A stretch of 51,359 bases of DNA from contig NZ_UXAW01000119.1 of assembly GCF_900609055.1 (NCBI RefSeq), positions 1-51,359 of the forward strand. The letters run 5' to 3'. Origin of the DNA: Pseudogemmobacter humi. Lineage in GTDB: Bacteria > Pseudomonadota > Alphaproteobacteria > Rhodobacterales > Rhodobacteraceae. The notes under the pieces were generated by a model. The model ran no database searches. It saw nothing but the letters and a program-made list of their open reading frames with translations, and was not told the DNA's origin. Shown piece after piece: positions 41,882 through 50,453 of the stretch (the first letter of the stretch is position 1; each line of letters begins with the position of its first letter). A program made the position numbers and the translations under genes.

Positions 41882-42937
41882 ATGAACCTGCGCTTTGCCG
41901 CGGTGCTGCTGGGCAGCGCCATGAGTTTTGCCGTGCCTGCCGCAGCCGAGGACTGGTTTCCGGTCCAGGTCACCAGGACCACCGACGGGGGCAGCGAGCC
42001 CGCGGAGTTCACCCCCGTCGCAAAGGCCGGCGAGCCCTGGGATATCTGCGCCAGCCTGCCCCATGTGAAAGACGCCTATTGGGTGGCGGTGAACTATGGT
42101 CTCGTCGAGGAGGCGCGCCGGCTGGGTGTGCGGCTGACCGTCTACGAGGCCGGCGGCTACACCAACCTGAACAAGCAGATCTCGCAGATCGAGGATTGCG
42201 TCACCGCGGGCGCCGATGCGGTGCTGATCGGCGCGATCTCGGGGGCCGGGCTGAACAATCTGATCGCCGACATTTCCTCGCAGGGGGTGAAGGTGATCGA
42301 CTTCATGAACGGGGTCAGCTCGGACAAGGTGGATGGCCGTTCGCTGGTTTCCTTCGATCAGATGGGCCATTTCGCCGGGAAATATCTGGCCGACAAGCAT
42401 CCCGCGGGCGGCGAGGGGGTGAAGGTCGCCTGGTTCCCGGGGCCGGCGGGGGCAAGCTGGGTCGAATCCGGTAATACCGGCTTCCGGGCGGCGATCGAAG
42501 GAAGCGGGATCGAACTGCTCGACACCCGTTACGGCGACACCGGCAAGGAGGTGCAGCTGAAGCTGGTCGAGGATGCGCTCCAGACCTATCCCGACCTGGA
42601 CTATATCGTCGGCACCGCACCCACGGCCGAGGCCGCGGTCCAGGCGCTCCAGGCGCGCGGATTGCAGGACCGGGTGAAGATCATCTCCTATTACAGCACG
42701 CCCGAGGTGCTGAGCCTGCTCGGCTCGGGCGCGATCGAGGCGGCGCCGACCGACAAGCCGGTGATCCAGGCCCGGATCGCGCTGGATCTGGCGGTGGCGG
42801 CGCTTCAGGGCGACGGCGAGGCGCAGCATCTGGGGCCGGTGCCCGAGGTGATCACCGCTGAGACTGTGGCCGGCTTCGACGCCTCCTCGACCGTGGCGCC
42901 GGGCGGTTTCTCGCCGGTCTTCTCGGTGGAGCCCTGA
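41882..42937 (+). CDS. TorT-like periplasmic binding protein of a sugar-type ABC importer
   Basis: A 351-residue type-I periplasmic binding protein. The Sec signal is MNLRFAAVLLGSAMSFAVPAAAED; the start is the ATG at 41882 behind GGGGAG. It resembles TorT, the TMAO-sensing partner of TorS, more than ribose-binding proteins (ICASLPHVKDAYWVAVNYGL, YTNLNKQISQIEDCV). Here it is followed by a sugar-type ABC ATPase and permease and no sensor kinase is present, so it probably delivers ligand to the transporter. The ligand is unknown; a small amine or heterocycle is possible in view of the enzymes downstream. Confidence 0.87.
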   Translation: MNLRFAAVLLGSAMSFAVPAAAEDWFPVQVTRTTDGGSEPAEFTPVAKAGEPWDICASLPHVKDAYWVAVNYGLVEEARRLGVRLTVYEAGGYTNLNKQISQIEDCVTAGADAVLIGAISGAGLNNLIADISSQGVKVIDFMNGVSSDKVDGRSLVSFDQMGHFAGKYLADKHPAGGEGVKVAWFPGPAGASWVESGNTGFRAAIEGSGIELLDTRYGDTGKEVQLKLVEDALQTYPDLDYIVGTAPTAEAAVQALQARGLQDRVKIISYYSTPEVLSLLGSGAIEAAPTDKPVIQARIALDLAVAALQGDGEAQHLGPVPEVITAETVAGFDASSTVAPGGFSPVFSVEP

Positions 42938-42941
42938 GCCG

Positions 42942-44474
42942 GTGCAAGACGGATCGGAAACCGCCCCCGAGGTGCTGCGGCTGGACCGGATCACCCGGAC
43001 CTTTCCGGGCGTGACGGCGCTGAAGGATTTCTCCTTCACGCTGCGCGCCGGAGAGGTGCATGTCCTCCTGGGCGAGAACGGCGCGGGGAAATCGACGCTG
43101 ATCTCGGTGGTTTCGGGCGTGTTGCCGCCCAGTTCGGGCGAGATCCGGCTGGATGGCCGGCCGGTCAGCTTCGACTCGGTGGCGGCGGCCGGAAGGGCCG
43201 GGATCAGCGCGATCTATCAGGAATTCTCGCTGATCCCGGAACTGACCGTGGCGCAGAACATCTTCCTGGGCCGCGAGAGGCGCCGCCGCTTCGGCCTCGC
43301 CCATGGCGAGATGCGGCGCGAGGCGGCGCGGATCCTGGCGGATCTGGGCTTCGACGTGGACCCGGATGCGCGGATCTCGACGCTGAGCCGCGCACGCCAG
43401 CAGATGGTGGAAATCGCCAAGGGCCTGCGCGAGGACCAGCGCGTCATCATCTTCGACGAGCCGACCGCCTCGCTCACCGACAGCGAAAGCGAGCGGCTGT
43501 TCCAGCTGATCGCCCGGCTGCGCGACCGTGGCGTGGGGGTGATCTACATCACCCACCGCATGGCCGAGATCGAACGGCTGGCCGACCGGGTGACCATCAT
43601 GCGCGACGGGCTGCATATCGCCACCGTGGGCCGCGAGATGCCGCAGCGCGAGATGATCGCGCTGATGGCCGGGCGCGACGTGTCGCAGCTTTATCCCGAT
43701 CTGCCCGGCAGCCCGGGCGAGGAAGTGCTGCGGGTCGAGAACCTGTCCGGGCCGGGCCTGCGCGATGTCTCGCTTTCGCTGCGCGCGGGCGAGATCCTCG
43801 GCATCGCCGGGCTGGTGGGCTGCGGTAAGGGCGATATCGGCCGGGCGGTGGTCGGGCTGACCCGTCCCTCGGCGGGGCGGATCCTGTTTCGCGGCAAGGA
43901 CATCGCCCGGATGCCGCTGGCGGCCCGGATGCGCGCGGGGATCTATTACCTGCCCTCGGACCGCAAGACCGAAGGGCTGGTGATGGGTCAGGGCGCGCGG
44001 TTCAACGTCTCGATCCGGGCCGGCAATGCCGAGGGCGCGGGCCATGCGGGCTTCGTCAGCGCCCGGCGCGAGCGCGGCATGGCCCGGCGGGTGACCGGGC
44101 GCGTCGATCTGCGCCCCGCCGATACCGAGCGCGCGATGCTGTTCTTTTCGGGCGGCAATCAGCAGAAGGTGCTGTTCGCCAAGGCCCTGAGCGGCGATCT
44201 GCGGCTTTTGATCCTCGACGAGCCGACGGTCGGCGTGGATGTGAATGCGCGCGCCGCGATCTACCGGCTGATCGCCGATCTGGCCGCCGAGGGGGTGGCC
44301 GTCCTGCTGATCTCGTCGGAACTGTCGGAGATCACCCATCTGAGCAACCGCGTCCAGATCATGTGCGAGGGCCGGATCTCGCCGCCGCTGAGCGGGGACG
44401 CGATCACCGATCAGAACGTGCTGAGCCATATGTTCCCCACCCGCCCCGCGGCGGGCGGATATCCCGGAAAGTGA
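42942..44474 (+). CDS. Sugar-type ABC transporter ATP-binding protein, two ATPase halves (RbsA/MglA family)
   Basis: A 510-residue double ATPase with a GTG start at 42942, 4 bp after the TorT-like stop. The first half has Walker A GENGAGKST and Walker B VIIFDEPTASL; its signature is the usual degenerate LSRARQQMVEIAKGL. The second half has a degenerate Walker A (GLVGCGKGDIG), signature FSGGNQQKVLFAKAL and Walker B LILDEPTVGVD. This asymmetry is normal for the RbsA/MglA family. It energises the permease encoded 10 bp downstream. Confidence 0.93.
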   Translation: MQDGSETAPEVLRLDRITRTFPGVTALKDFSFTLRAGEVHVLLGENGAGKSTLISVVSGVLPPSSGEIRLDGRPVSFDSVAAAGRAGISAIYQEFSLIPELTVAQNIFLGRERRRRFGLAHGEMRREAARILADLGFDVDPDARISTLSRARQQMVEIAKGLREDQRVIIFDEPTASLTDSESERLFQLIARLRDRGVGVIYITHRMAEIERLADRVTIMRDGLHIATVGREMPQREMIALMAGRDVSQLYPDLPGSPGEEVLRVENLSGPGLRDVSLSLRAGEILGIAGLVGCGKGDIGRAVVGLTRPSAGRILFRGKDIARMPLAARMRAGIYYLPSDRKTEGLVMGQGARFNVSIRAGNAEGAGHAGFVSARRERGMARRVTGRVDLRPADTERAMLFFSGGNQQKVLFAKALSGDLRLLILDEPTVGVDVNARAAIYRLIADLAAEGVAVLLISSELSEITHLSNRVQIMCEGRISPPLSGDAITDQNVLSHMFPTRPAAGGYPGK

Positions 44475-44484
44475 GACAGACCTT

Positions 44485-45465
44485 ATGGAACTCCTTCAAC
44501 GGATCTTTCTGCGCATCGGGGTGCTTCCCTTCCTGATGCTGCTGGCGATCTGCATCTTCGGCTTCATCTCGGGCCAGTTCCTGAGCGAGCGCAACCTGCT
44601 GAACGTGGCCCGCCAGGCCAGCTATCTGGTCATGGCCTCGCTGGGCCAGTTCCTCGTGCTGCTGGTGGCGGGGATAGATCTTTCGGTCGGCACGATCACC
44701 GCGGCCTCGTCGGTCGCCAGCGCGATGACGATGATCGCGCTCGGCCAGGCCCTGCCCGAGGCGGTCTGGCTGGCCATTCCGGCCGGGATGCTGGCCGGGG
44801 TTCTGGTGGCCATGGCGCTTGGCGCGGTCAACGGGATCGGGGTCTCGCTGCTGAACGTGCAGCCCTTCATGATGACGCTGGGCATGACCTCGGTCGGCTT
44901 CGGGCTGGCGCTTTTCGCCACCAGCGGAATGCCGGTCATGGGCCTGCCCGAAGCCTTCGGCCAGAGCTTCGGCTACGGCACCATCCTCGGCCTGCCGCTG
45001 CCGATCTGCGTGGCGCTGGTGCTGGCCGGGCTTACCGGACTCGTCCTCGGCCATACCGGCTACGGCCGCCATCTTTATGCGATCGGCGGCAATGCGCGCG
45101 CCGCGCGGCTTTCCGGCATATCGGTGCGGCGGCTGACCTTCTCGGCCTATGTGCTGGGGGCGGCGCTCTGCGGCGTGACCGGCGTGATGCTGACCGCCCG
45201 CATGTCGAGCGGCGAGGCCAATATCGGTGCCACCCTGCCGCTGGAGACCATCGCCGCCTGCGTGATCGGCGGCGTCAGCCTGAACGGCGGCACCGGCCGG
45301 GTCTGGGGCGTGGTGCTGGGGGCGCTGTTCATCACCCTCGTCCAGAACGGGATGAACCTCGCCCGGGTGGACAGTTACCTTCAGATGGTCGTGATCGGGC
45401 TGATCCTGATCCTCGCCATCATCGCCGACAACATCCGCTCGCGGATGCTCAACGCGCGGCGCTGA
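44485..45465 (+). CDS. Sugar-type ABC transporter permease (RbsC family)
   Basis: A 326-residue membrane protein with about nine or ten membrane segments. It has the RbsC-family features LGQFLVLLVAGIDLSVGT, TLGMTSVGFGLAL, GRHLYAIGGNARAARLSGI and GGVSLNGGTGRVWGVVLGAL. It functions with the ATPase just upstream and the TorT-like protein, and despite the family name the substrate need not be a sugar. Confidence 0.93.
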   Translation: MELLQRIFLRIGVLPFLMLLAICIFGFISGQFLSERNLLNVARQASYLVMASLGQFLVLLVAGIDLSVGTITAASSVASAMTMIALGQALPEAVWLAIPAGMLAGVLVAMALGAVNGIGVSLLNVQPFMMTLGMTSVGFGLALFATSGMPVMGLPEAFGQSFGYGTILGLPLPICVALVLAGLTGLVLGHTGYGRHLYAIGGNARAARLSGISVRRLTFSAYVLGAALCGVTGVMLTARMSSGEANIGATLPLETIAACVIGGVSLNGGTGRVWGVVLGALFITLVQNGMNLARVDSYLQMVVIGLILILAIIADNIRSRMLNARR

Positions 45466-45519
45466 ACGCGCCTGCTGCCCGCGCCCTCGGCCGGGTTTCT
45501 CAAACGACGGAGTGATAAG

Positions 45520-46653
45520 ATGCATGTCGAAATCGCAGGCGGCGGGATCGGCGGACTGACCGCCGCGGCCGCCCTGGCGCAAAGGGGGCACAGCGTCACC
45601 GTGCATGAGCGCAACCCCGAGCTGCGCGAAATCGGGGCCGGGCTTTTCGTCTGGGAAAACGCGCTGCGCACGCTGGAGGCGCTCGGCGCTTATGAGGAGG
45701 TCGCGGCCACCAGCGAATGGAACCAGAACTGGCAGATCCGCGACCACCGCAACCGCCTCCTGCAATCGGACTGGCTGATGAAGGACAGCCGCCTGATCAC
45801 CGCCGAGCGCCAGACGCTGCATATGGCGCTGGCCAACCAGGCGATCCGCGCCGGGGTCGAGATCCGCACCTCGTCGGAGGTGGTCTCGGCCACGCCCGCA
45901 GGCGAGCTGGAACTGGCGGATGGCAGCCGGCGCAAGGCCGATCTGGTGCTGGGAGTCGAAGGGGTGACCTCGCGGATCCGCGACCTGCTGCCCGGGCGCA
46001 AGCAGGTGGTGCGCCTGCGCGACGGCGGCGCGCGCTATCTGATCCGCCGCCGCGAGGACGACCACGAGGTGAAGAACAGCTCCATCGAATGCTGGAGCGG
46101 CGGCCGCCGGGTGGGGGTGATTCCGGTCAGCCCCGAACATATCTACCTCTATCTCTGCTGTCCGGTCGCGGACACGCGCGGCGCCCGCACCCCCCCCGAT
46201 ATCGACAGCTGGGTGCGCTCTTTCCCGCAGCTGGAGACCTATCTGCGGCGGCTGGAGGACAACGGCAAATATGTCGAGTTCCGCGACATCCGCTGCGAGA
46301 ACTGGCACCACGGGCGGATGGCGATCCTGGGTGATGCGGCTCATGCCATGTCGCCCAACCTCGGCCAGGCGGCCTGCATTACGGTGCAATCGGCCTATCT
46401 GCTGGCGCGCTGCGTGCATGAGGCGCCCAGCATCGACCAGGGGCTGCGCGACTGGGAAACCAAGTTCCGCCCCGTGGCCGAGGCGACGCAGCGGCTCTCG
46501 CGCTTTTACGGCAGGGTCGGCACCCGCTGGCCGGTGCTGCTCCAGGATGCGCGCTCGCTGATGGTCGCGGCCATGGGCCGCTCGGCGCGGCTTCAGCACC
46601 GCATCAACGTGGCGGTGCGCACCGATGTGACCGCCCCGGTTCCGGTTCTGTAA
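45520..46653 (+). CDS. FAD-dependent aromatic-type monooxygenase
   Basis: A 377-residue class A flavoprotein monooxygenase like salicylate or 6-hydroxynicotinate hydroxylases. The FAD fold opens VEIAGGGIGGLTAAAALAQ, and the second FAD motif is ILGDAAHAMSPNLGQAACIT. The middle DG motif reads GVEGVTSRIRD; the usual Asp is Glu here, a conservative change that could affect NAD(P)H/FAD handling. The family hydroxylates phenolic or N-heteroaromatic rings with oxygen and NAD(P)H. It is 54 bp downstream of the permease gene and likely acts on the imported compound. Confidence 0.88.
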   Translation: MHVEIAGGGIGGLTAAAALAQRGHSVTVHERNPELREIGAGLFVWENALRTLEALGAYEEVAATSEWNQNWQIRDHRNRLLQSDWLMKDSRLITAERQTLHMALANQAIRAGVEIRTSSEVVSATPAGELELADGSRRKADLVLGVEGVTSRIRDLLPGRKQVVRLRDGGARYLIRRREDDHEVKNSSIECWSGGRRVGVIPVSPEHIYLYLCCPVADTRGARTPPDIDSWVRSFPQLETYLRRLEDNGKYVEFRDIRCENWHHGRMAILGDAAHAMSPNLGQAACITVQSAYLLARCVHEAPSIDQGLRDWETKFRPVAEATQRLSRFYGRVGTRWPVLLQDARSLMVAAMGRSARLQHRINVAVRTDVTAPVPVL

Positions 46654-46786
46654 ACGGTGGCCGCGCTGCGCGACGCCCGCAACCCGCCGCAACGGGCTGG
46701 ACAGCGGTCCGGCAGCGTGATCCGTTTCACGCGGCCCGGCCGGCTGCTGCCGGGCTTCACGCCGCATTTCGGCGCAAGGGATGACG

Positions 46787-47773
46787 ATGCTCTACATTCT
46801 TCCTCTGGACACCTGCGGGATGGACGGGATCGACGAGACGGATCTCCGGCTGATCCGCCTGCTTCAGATCAACGGCCGCACGCCCTTTTCCCAGCTTGCC
46901 CAGCAGACCGGCCTGCCCGAGCGGCAGGTCGCCCGCAAGGTGGCCCAGCTTGCCGGCGACGGGGTGATCCAGATCGCGCCGGTCTGCAATCCTTCGGTTC
47001 TGGGGCTGCGCTCGGTCGCCATGGTGGCGATCCGGCTGAACGGAGACAGCGATGCCGGCGCTTTCGCGGTGGAACTCCTGGCCCGGGACTGCATCGATTA
47101 TGTTGCTGTGACGCTTGGGAACTTCGACCTTCTGGTCGAGGTTCTCGCCGGGGACGATACCAGTCTGCGCCGTCTGATCCAGGAGCATATCCGCAGCCGG
47201 CCCGAGGTCGAAGCCGTCGAGGTCCACCCCTATATCGGTCTTTCCTATCAGCAGCCGGTCTGGGACGAGACCCAGGACAAGATCGGCGCGGGGGTCGGCG
47301 TCTATCAGGTCGAGGACAAGGAACTGGACCCGATAGACCGCAGGCTGGTCGCGCTTCTGGGGGCGGATGGCCGCGCCACCTTCCAGGGGCTTGCGGCGGA
47401 ACTGGGGGTTTCCGAAAGCTATGTCCGCAAGCGCTTTGCCGCGCTGACCGCCCGGCAGGACTTCGGGGTCCATGCGCTGACCAACCCGCGGAGCCTCGGC
47501 TTTCGCACCACCTGCTGGGTGTTCCTCAAGATCGCCCAGGGCGCTTCGACCGATGGGCTGATCCGGGCGCTGGCGCGGATGGAGCGGGTGGCCTATGTCG
47601 CGCTCTGCACCGGCACCGCGGATCTGCTGGTCGAGGTGGTCTGCCGCAACAAGGACGAGCTGCGCGACTGGTTCAGCGAGCGGCTCGGCCAGGTCGAGGG
47701 CGTGCATCAGATCCGCAGCCTGCTCTGCACCGACATCTACTACCGCAGCGTCAATTACGCGCCGGGCGGCTGA
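46787..47773 (+). CDS. Tandem-duplicated Lrp/AsnC-family transcriptional regulator
   Basis: A 328-residue protein with two complete Lrp/AsnC units in one chain. Unit 1 has an HTH at about 15-62 (DETDLRLIRLLQINGRTPFS) and a ligand (RAM) domain at ~75-145. Unit 2 has an HTH at ~178-225 (LDPIDRRLVALLGADGRATF) and a RAM domain at ~238-310. Normal family members are about 150 residues. The start is the ATG at 46787, six bases behind AAGGG, though 46781 and 46820 are possible. It lies between the monooxygenase and amidohydrolase genes and probably controls the cassette in response to its substrate. Confidence 0.88.
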   Translation: MLYILPLDTCGMDGIDETDLRLIRLLQINGRTPFSQLAQQTGLPERQVARKVAQLAGDGVIQIAPVCNPSVLGLRSVAMVAIRLNGDSDAGAFAVELLARDCIDYVAVTLGNFDLLVEVLAGDDTSLRRLIQEHIRSRPEVEAVEVHPYIGLSYQQPVWDETQDKIGAGVGVYQVEDKELDPIDRRLVALLGADGRATFQGLAAELGVSESYVRKRFAALTARQDFGVHALTNPRSLGFRTTCWVFLKIAQGASTDGLIRALARMERVAYVALCTGTADLLVEVVCRNKDELRDWFSERLGQVEGVHQIRSLLCTDIYYRSVNYAPGG

Positions 47774-47843
47774 GCCCGTCCGCCGCCGCGCTCTGCGCTG
47801 CCGTAACGGGGCCATTCCGGCGCCCGCTCAGAAGGATTGCCTC

Positions 47844-49514
47844 ATGACGAACCATGCCGAAACCGTGGTCCTGGGCCAGCGGGTCATCACCATGGAGCCG
47901 GGCGCGCGGCGCGACTGGCAGGGCGTCGCCATCCGCGACGGCCGCATAACCCGCCTGATCCGGCGTTCGGAACTGGCAGAGGTGGCCGGGCCGCATACCG
48001 TCGTGCATGATCTGGGCGAGCGGGTGCTGATGCCGGGCTTCGTCGATGTCCACGCCCATTCCGAGGTGATGTGCCGCACCGGCCGCACCACCATCGACTG
48101 CCGCGCGCCGGGCTGCGGATCGGTGGCCGATGTGCAGGAGATCCTGTCCCAGGGCCTGGCCGGACGCGCGCCGGGCGAATGGATCGTCGGCCAGGCCAAC
48201 CTGTTCTTCGACCGCAAGCTGGCCGGGGGCCGCCTGCCCACCCGGGCCGAACTCGACCGGGTGTCGTGCGATCATCCGATCGCGCTGCGGGCGGGCGGGC
48301 ATATCACGGTCCTGAACTCGAAGGCGCTGGAAGTCTCCGGGATCGACCGCAACTATGTGCCCCCGGCCTTCTCGACCACCGGCCCGCCGCAGGTGGAGCG
48401 CGATGCGGGGGGCGAGCCCACCGGCGTCGTCAAGGAAATGGACATGCTGCTGCCGCTGCCCACGGTCGCCGCCGACGATCTGAAGCCCGCGCTGGAGGCC
48501 GGGATTCGCGAGTCCTTCACCCGCTACGGCGTGACCTGCATCGGCGAGATTTCGGAAACCACCGAAGGGATGCAGGCGTTCTCGGAGCTGGCCGAGGAGG
48601 GCCGCCTGCCCGCGGCGATGCGCTTCTATATCTGGGCGCCCGGCACGATGAAGCTGGAACATGCCGCCCGCTGGCGCGAGCATTTCGCGCTCGGCGCGGA
48701 TCCGGCGGATGTGCGGGTGCAGGGGATCAAGCTGTTCGCCGACGGCGGCTTTTCCGCCCGCAGCGCCGCCGTGACCTGCCCCTATCTGGGCACCGACAGT
48801 TGCGGCGAGATCGCTTTCTCGAAATATTTCTTCCGGCGCGCGGTGGAGCTGACGGCGGGCAGCGGGCTTCAGCTTTCGGTCCATGCCAATGGCGACCGCG
48901 CCCAGCAATGGCTCTGCGCGCGGCTGCTGGAACTTGGCGGCGCGACCAGCGGGCCCACGCGGATGCGGATCGAACATGCCGCCAATCTGATGCCGGACAT
49001 CGAGACGATGGAATGGTGGGCGCGCGCCGGGATCATCCCCTCGCCCCAGGCGGTGTTCATTTACACATTTGGCGAATACTTCGCCGATTATCTGGGAGAT
49101 TTCGGCCGCCGGGGGCTGTTTCCGTTCCGCAGCCTCATGGAGCAGGGCTGGCGGCTGAACGCCTCTTCGGATGTCTGGGTGGGATCCGAGCCCGAAGCGA
49201 CCAACCCCTTCTTCTCGATCTGGTGCAGCCTGAAACGCCAGGCCTGGTCGGGCGCGATCCTCGCCGCCGAAGAGGCGATCCCGCTGGAAGAGGCGCTGCG
49301 GATGCACACGCTCGACGGCGCCGCCACCCTGGGAGAGGCGGATGTCCGCGGCTCGCTCGCGCCGGGGAAATATGCCGATATCATTGCCCCTTCGGCCGAT
49401 CCTTTCGCGGTCCCGATCGACGCGCTGCGGCATCTGGAAGCTGATTTCGTTATGGCGCGCGGCAGATGCGTACTGGACCGGAACGGGACCGTGTCGGCAG
49501 CCGGAGCCGCGTGA
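47844..49514 (+). CDS. Amidohydrolase family 3 protein (YtcJ-like)
   Basis: A 556-residue metal-dependent hydrolase. Ligands are visible: the HxH pair in MPGFVDVHAHSEV, a Lys in GIKLFADGGFS, His in SVHANGDRAQQW, His in RIEHAANL and Asp in NASSDVWVG. It has the YtcJ-type length and layout, with beta-sandwich segments at both ends (TVVLGQRVITM; LAPGKYADIIAPS). Members hydrolyse amide or formamide-type bonds. The start is the ATG at 47844, seven bases behind AAGGA. As the last gene of the cassette it may open a ring or remove an amide from the monooxygenase product. Confidence 0.9.
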   Translation: MTNHAETVVLGQRVITMEPGARRDWQGVAIRDGRITRLIRRSELAEVAGPHTVVHDLGERVLMPGFVDVHAHSEVMCRTGRTTIDCRAPGCGSVADVQEILSQGLAGRAPGEWIVGQANLFFDRKLAGGRLPTRAELDRVSCDHPIALRAGGHITVLNSKALEVSGIDRNYVPPAFSTTGPPQVERDAGGEPTGVVKEMDMLLPLPTVAADDLKPALEAGIRESFTRYGVTCIGEISETTEGMQAFSELAEEGRLPAAMRFYIWAPGTMKLEHAARWREHFALGADPADVRVQGIKLFADGGFSARSAAVTCPYLGTDSCGEIAFSKYFFRRAVELTAGSGLQLSVHANGDRAQQWLCARLLELGGATSGPTRMRIEHAANLMPDIETMEWWARAGIIPSPQAVFIYTFGEYFADYLGDFGRRGLFPFRSLMEQGWRLNASSDVWVGSEPEATNPFFSIWCSLKRQAWSGAILAAEEAIPLEEALRMHTLDGAATLGEADVRGSLAPGKYADIIAPSADPFAVPIDALRHLEADFVMARGRCVLDRNGTVSAAGAA

Positions 49515-50150
49515 GAGGGCGCTCATGTGCGCAATGGTCACCTATAACCATCAGACAGAACGGGATCACGGCGTTGCTGAACAGAGGTGGCCGGCCATTT
49601 TGACCAGCGTTCCGCGCGCGCCGGGCCATATCCTTGTCCGGCCAGATCAGCAGAAACCCTCGACGCCGCAGAGCGTCCTTGCAGGGCTTCCAGTTCGTCG
49701 TGCGGTAGCGGGCAGGATCGGGTCGGGTCAGGACAGACCATTAACCCCATGGATTTCCAATGTGAATCCGGTGCGCCGAGGGCTGCTGGAAATACGCCCT
49801 TCCTTTAACTGAACTGCTGCCGGTTTCATGGACCCGCTGAGCTGATCACCATCCCCGCCAGCGGCTTCTGAAAATTGCCGCGCATACAGGCCTGACAGAA
49901 GACCGCACCCGATCACCTGCCCCAGGGAGAGGAGGTCTTGCGCAATGGGCGGCCTCCACAGAAGCTGCCAGGTAACCAGGCACAAGTCCTCTGGTGTGGG
50001 CAAGAGAGACATCTTGCAGTTGTCCTAACCTGCGATCACAAGTCAAACTGGGCCATATGGGTGGGGAACGTTCCCTTGGTTTTCCCCGCTGGACAGAGAG
50101 CCTTTGCCTGGGGCCTGAGCCCGTTCTGTGAGTTCATTTTGACGGAAACG
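49515..50150. other. Gene-poor scar region
   Basis: Apart from the transposase remnant at 49546-49740, this 636-bp stretch has only short, starting-point-poor frames on both strands. Composition is less GC-rich than the catabolic genes. It probably consists of leftovers from insertion-sequence activity and recombination; nothing else could be assigned. Confidence 0.45.
49546..49740 (-). pseudogene. IS5-family transposase, N-terminal remnant
   Basis: Read on the minus strand from 49740, 65 codons match the N-terminus of IS5-group transposases common in Rhodobacterales: PDPARYRTTNW, then ALRRRGFLLIWPDKDM, then GRPPLFSNAVIPFCLMV. A TAA lies directly upstream in the same frame, and the match breaks off after FCLMV, where sequence leading into the amidohydrolase 3' end begins. 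A normal transposase would continue for some 250 residues. This is therefore a truncated, inactive fragment. The alignment is from memory of the family. Confidence 0.7.
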
Positions 50151-50453
50151 ATGTGACAACTCGACCTCTGCCATACGTTCTGCCGCAGCAATATTTCGTC
50201 CGACATTGCTGAAGGTCAGGCGAAAGTATTCGAACATCTCGCAATCGAGCAGATTCAGTGCCTTGATGACGGCGCAGGCCATTCAGATTGGCTGAACATG
50301 GTTTTCAGCGAGCCGGGGGACCTCACCGTGGTTTGCGATAGTGATGCTTTTCCCATAGCGCGAGCAGCCTGTATCCGGTTTCTGGAACCCATATTCTCTG
50401 GCGCGGTGGTTGGGTTGGATCAGGTTGCCAATCTGACGGAAAGGAAAGGGTGA
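50151..50453 (+). pseudogene. Broken gene resembling a glycosyltransferase N-terminal fragment
   Basis: The frame ending at the TGA 50451-50453 reads like protein: CHTFCRSNISSDIAEGQ, VFEHLAIEQIQCLDD, a DSDAFPIARAACIRF stretch with a DxD-type motif, and GAVVGLDQVANL. The only upstream ATG (50151) is followed at once by an in-frame TGA, and the frame ends after about 97 codons, while proteins of this appearance are normally much longer. I therefore read it as a remnant lacking a working start and its C-terminal part. Its stop overlaps the next gene's ATG (TGATG). A non-standard start and a short functional protein are not excluded. Confidence 0.45.

Noticed and set aside
44404-46767. Minus-strand frame of 787 codons across the permease and monooxygenase genes
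   Set aside because: It spans two well-supported plus-strand genes and their gap, has low-complexity His/Gln/Asp composition and no ribosome site.
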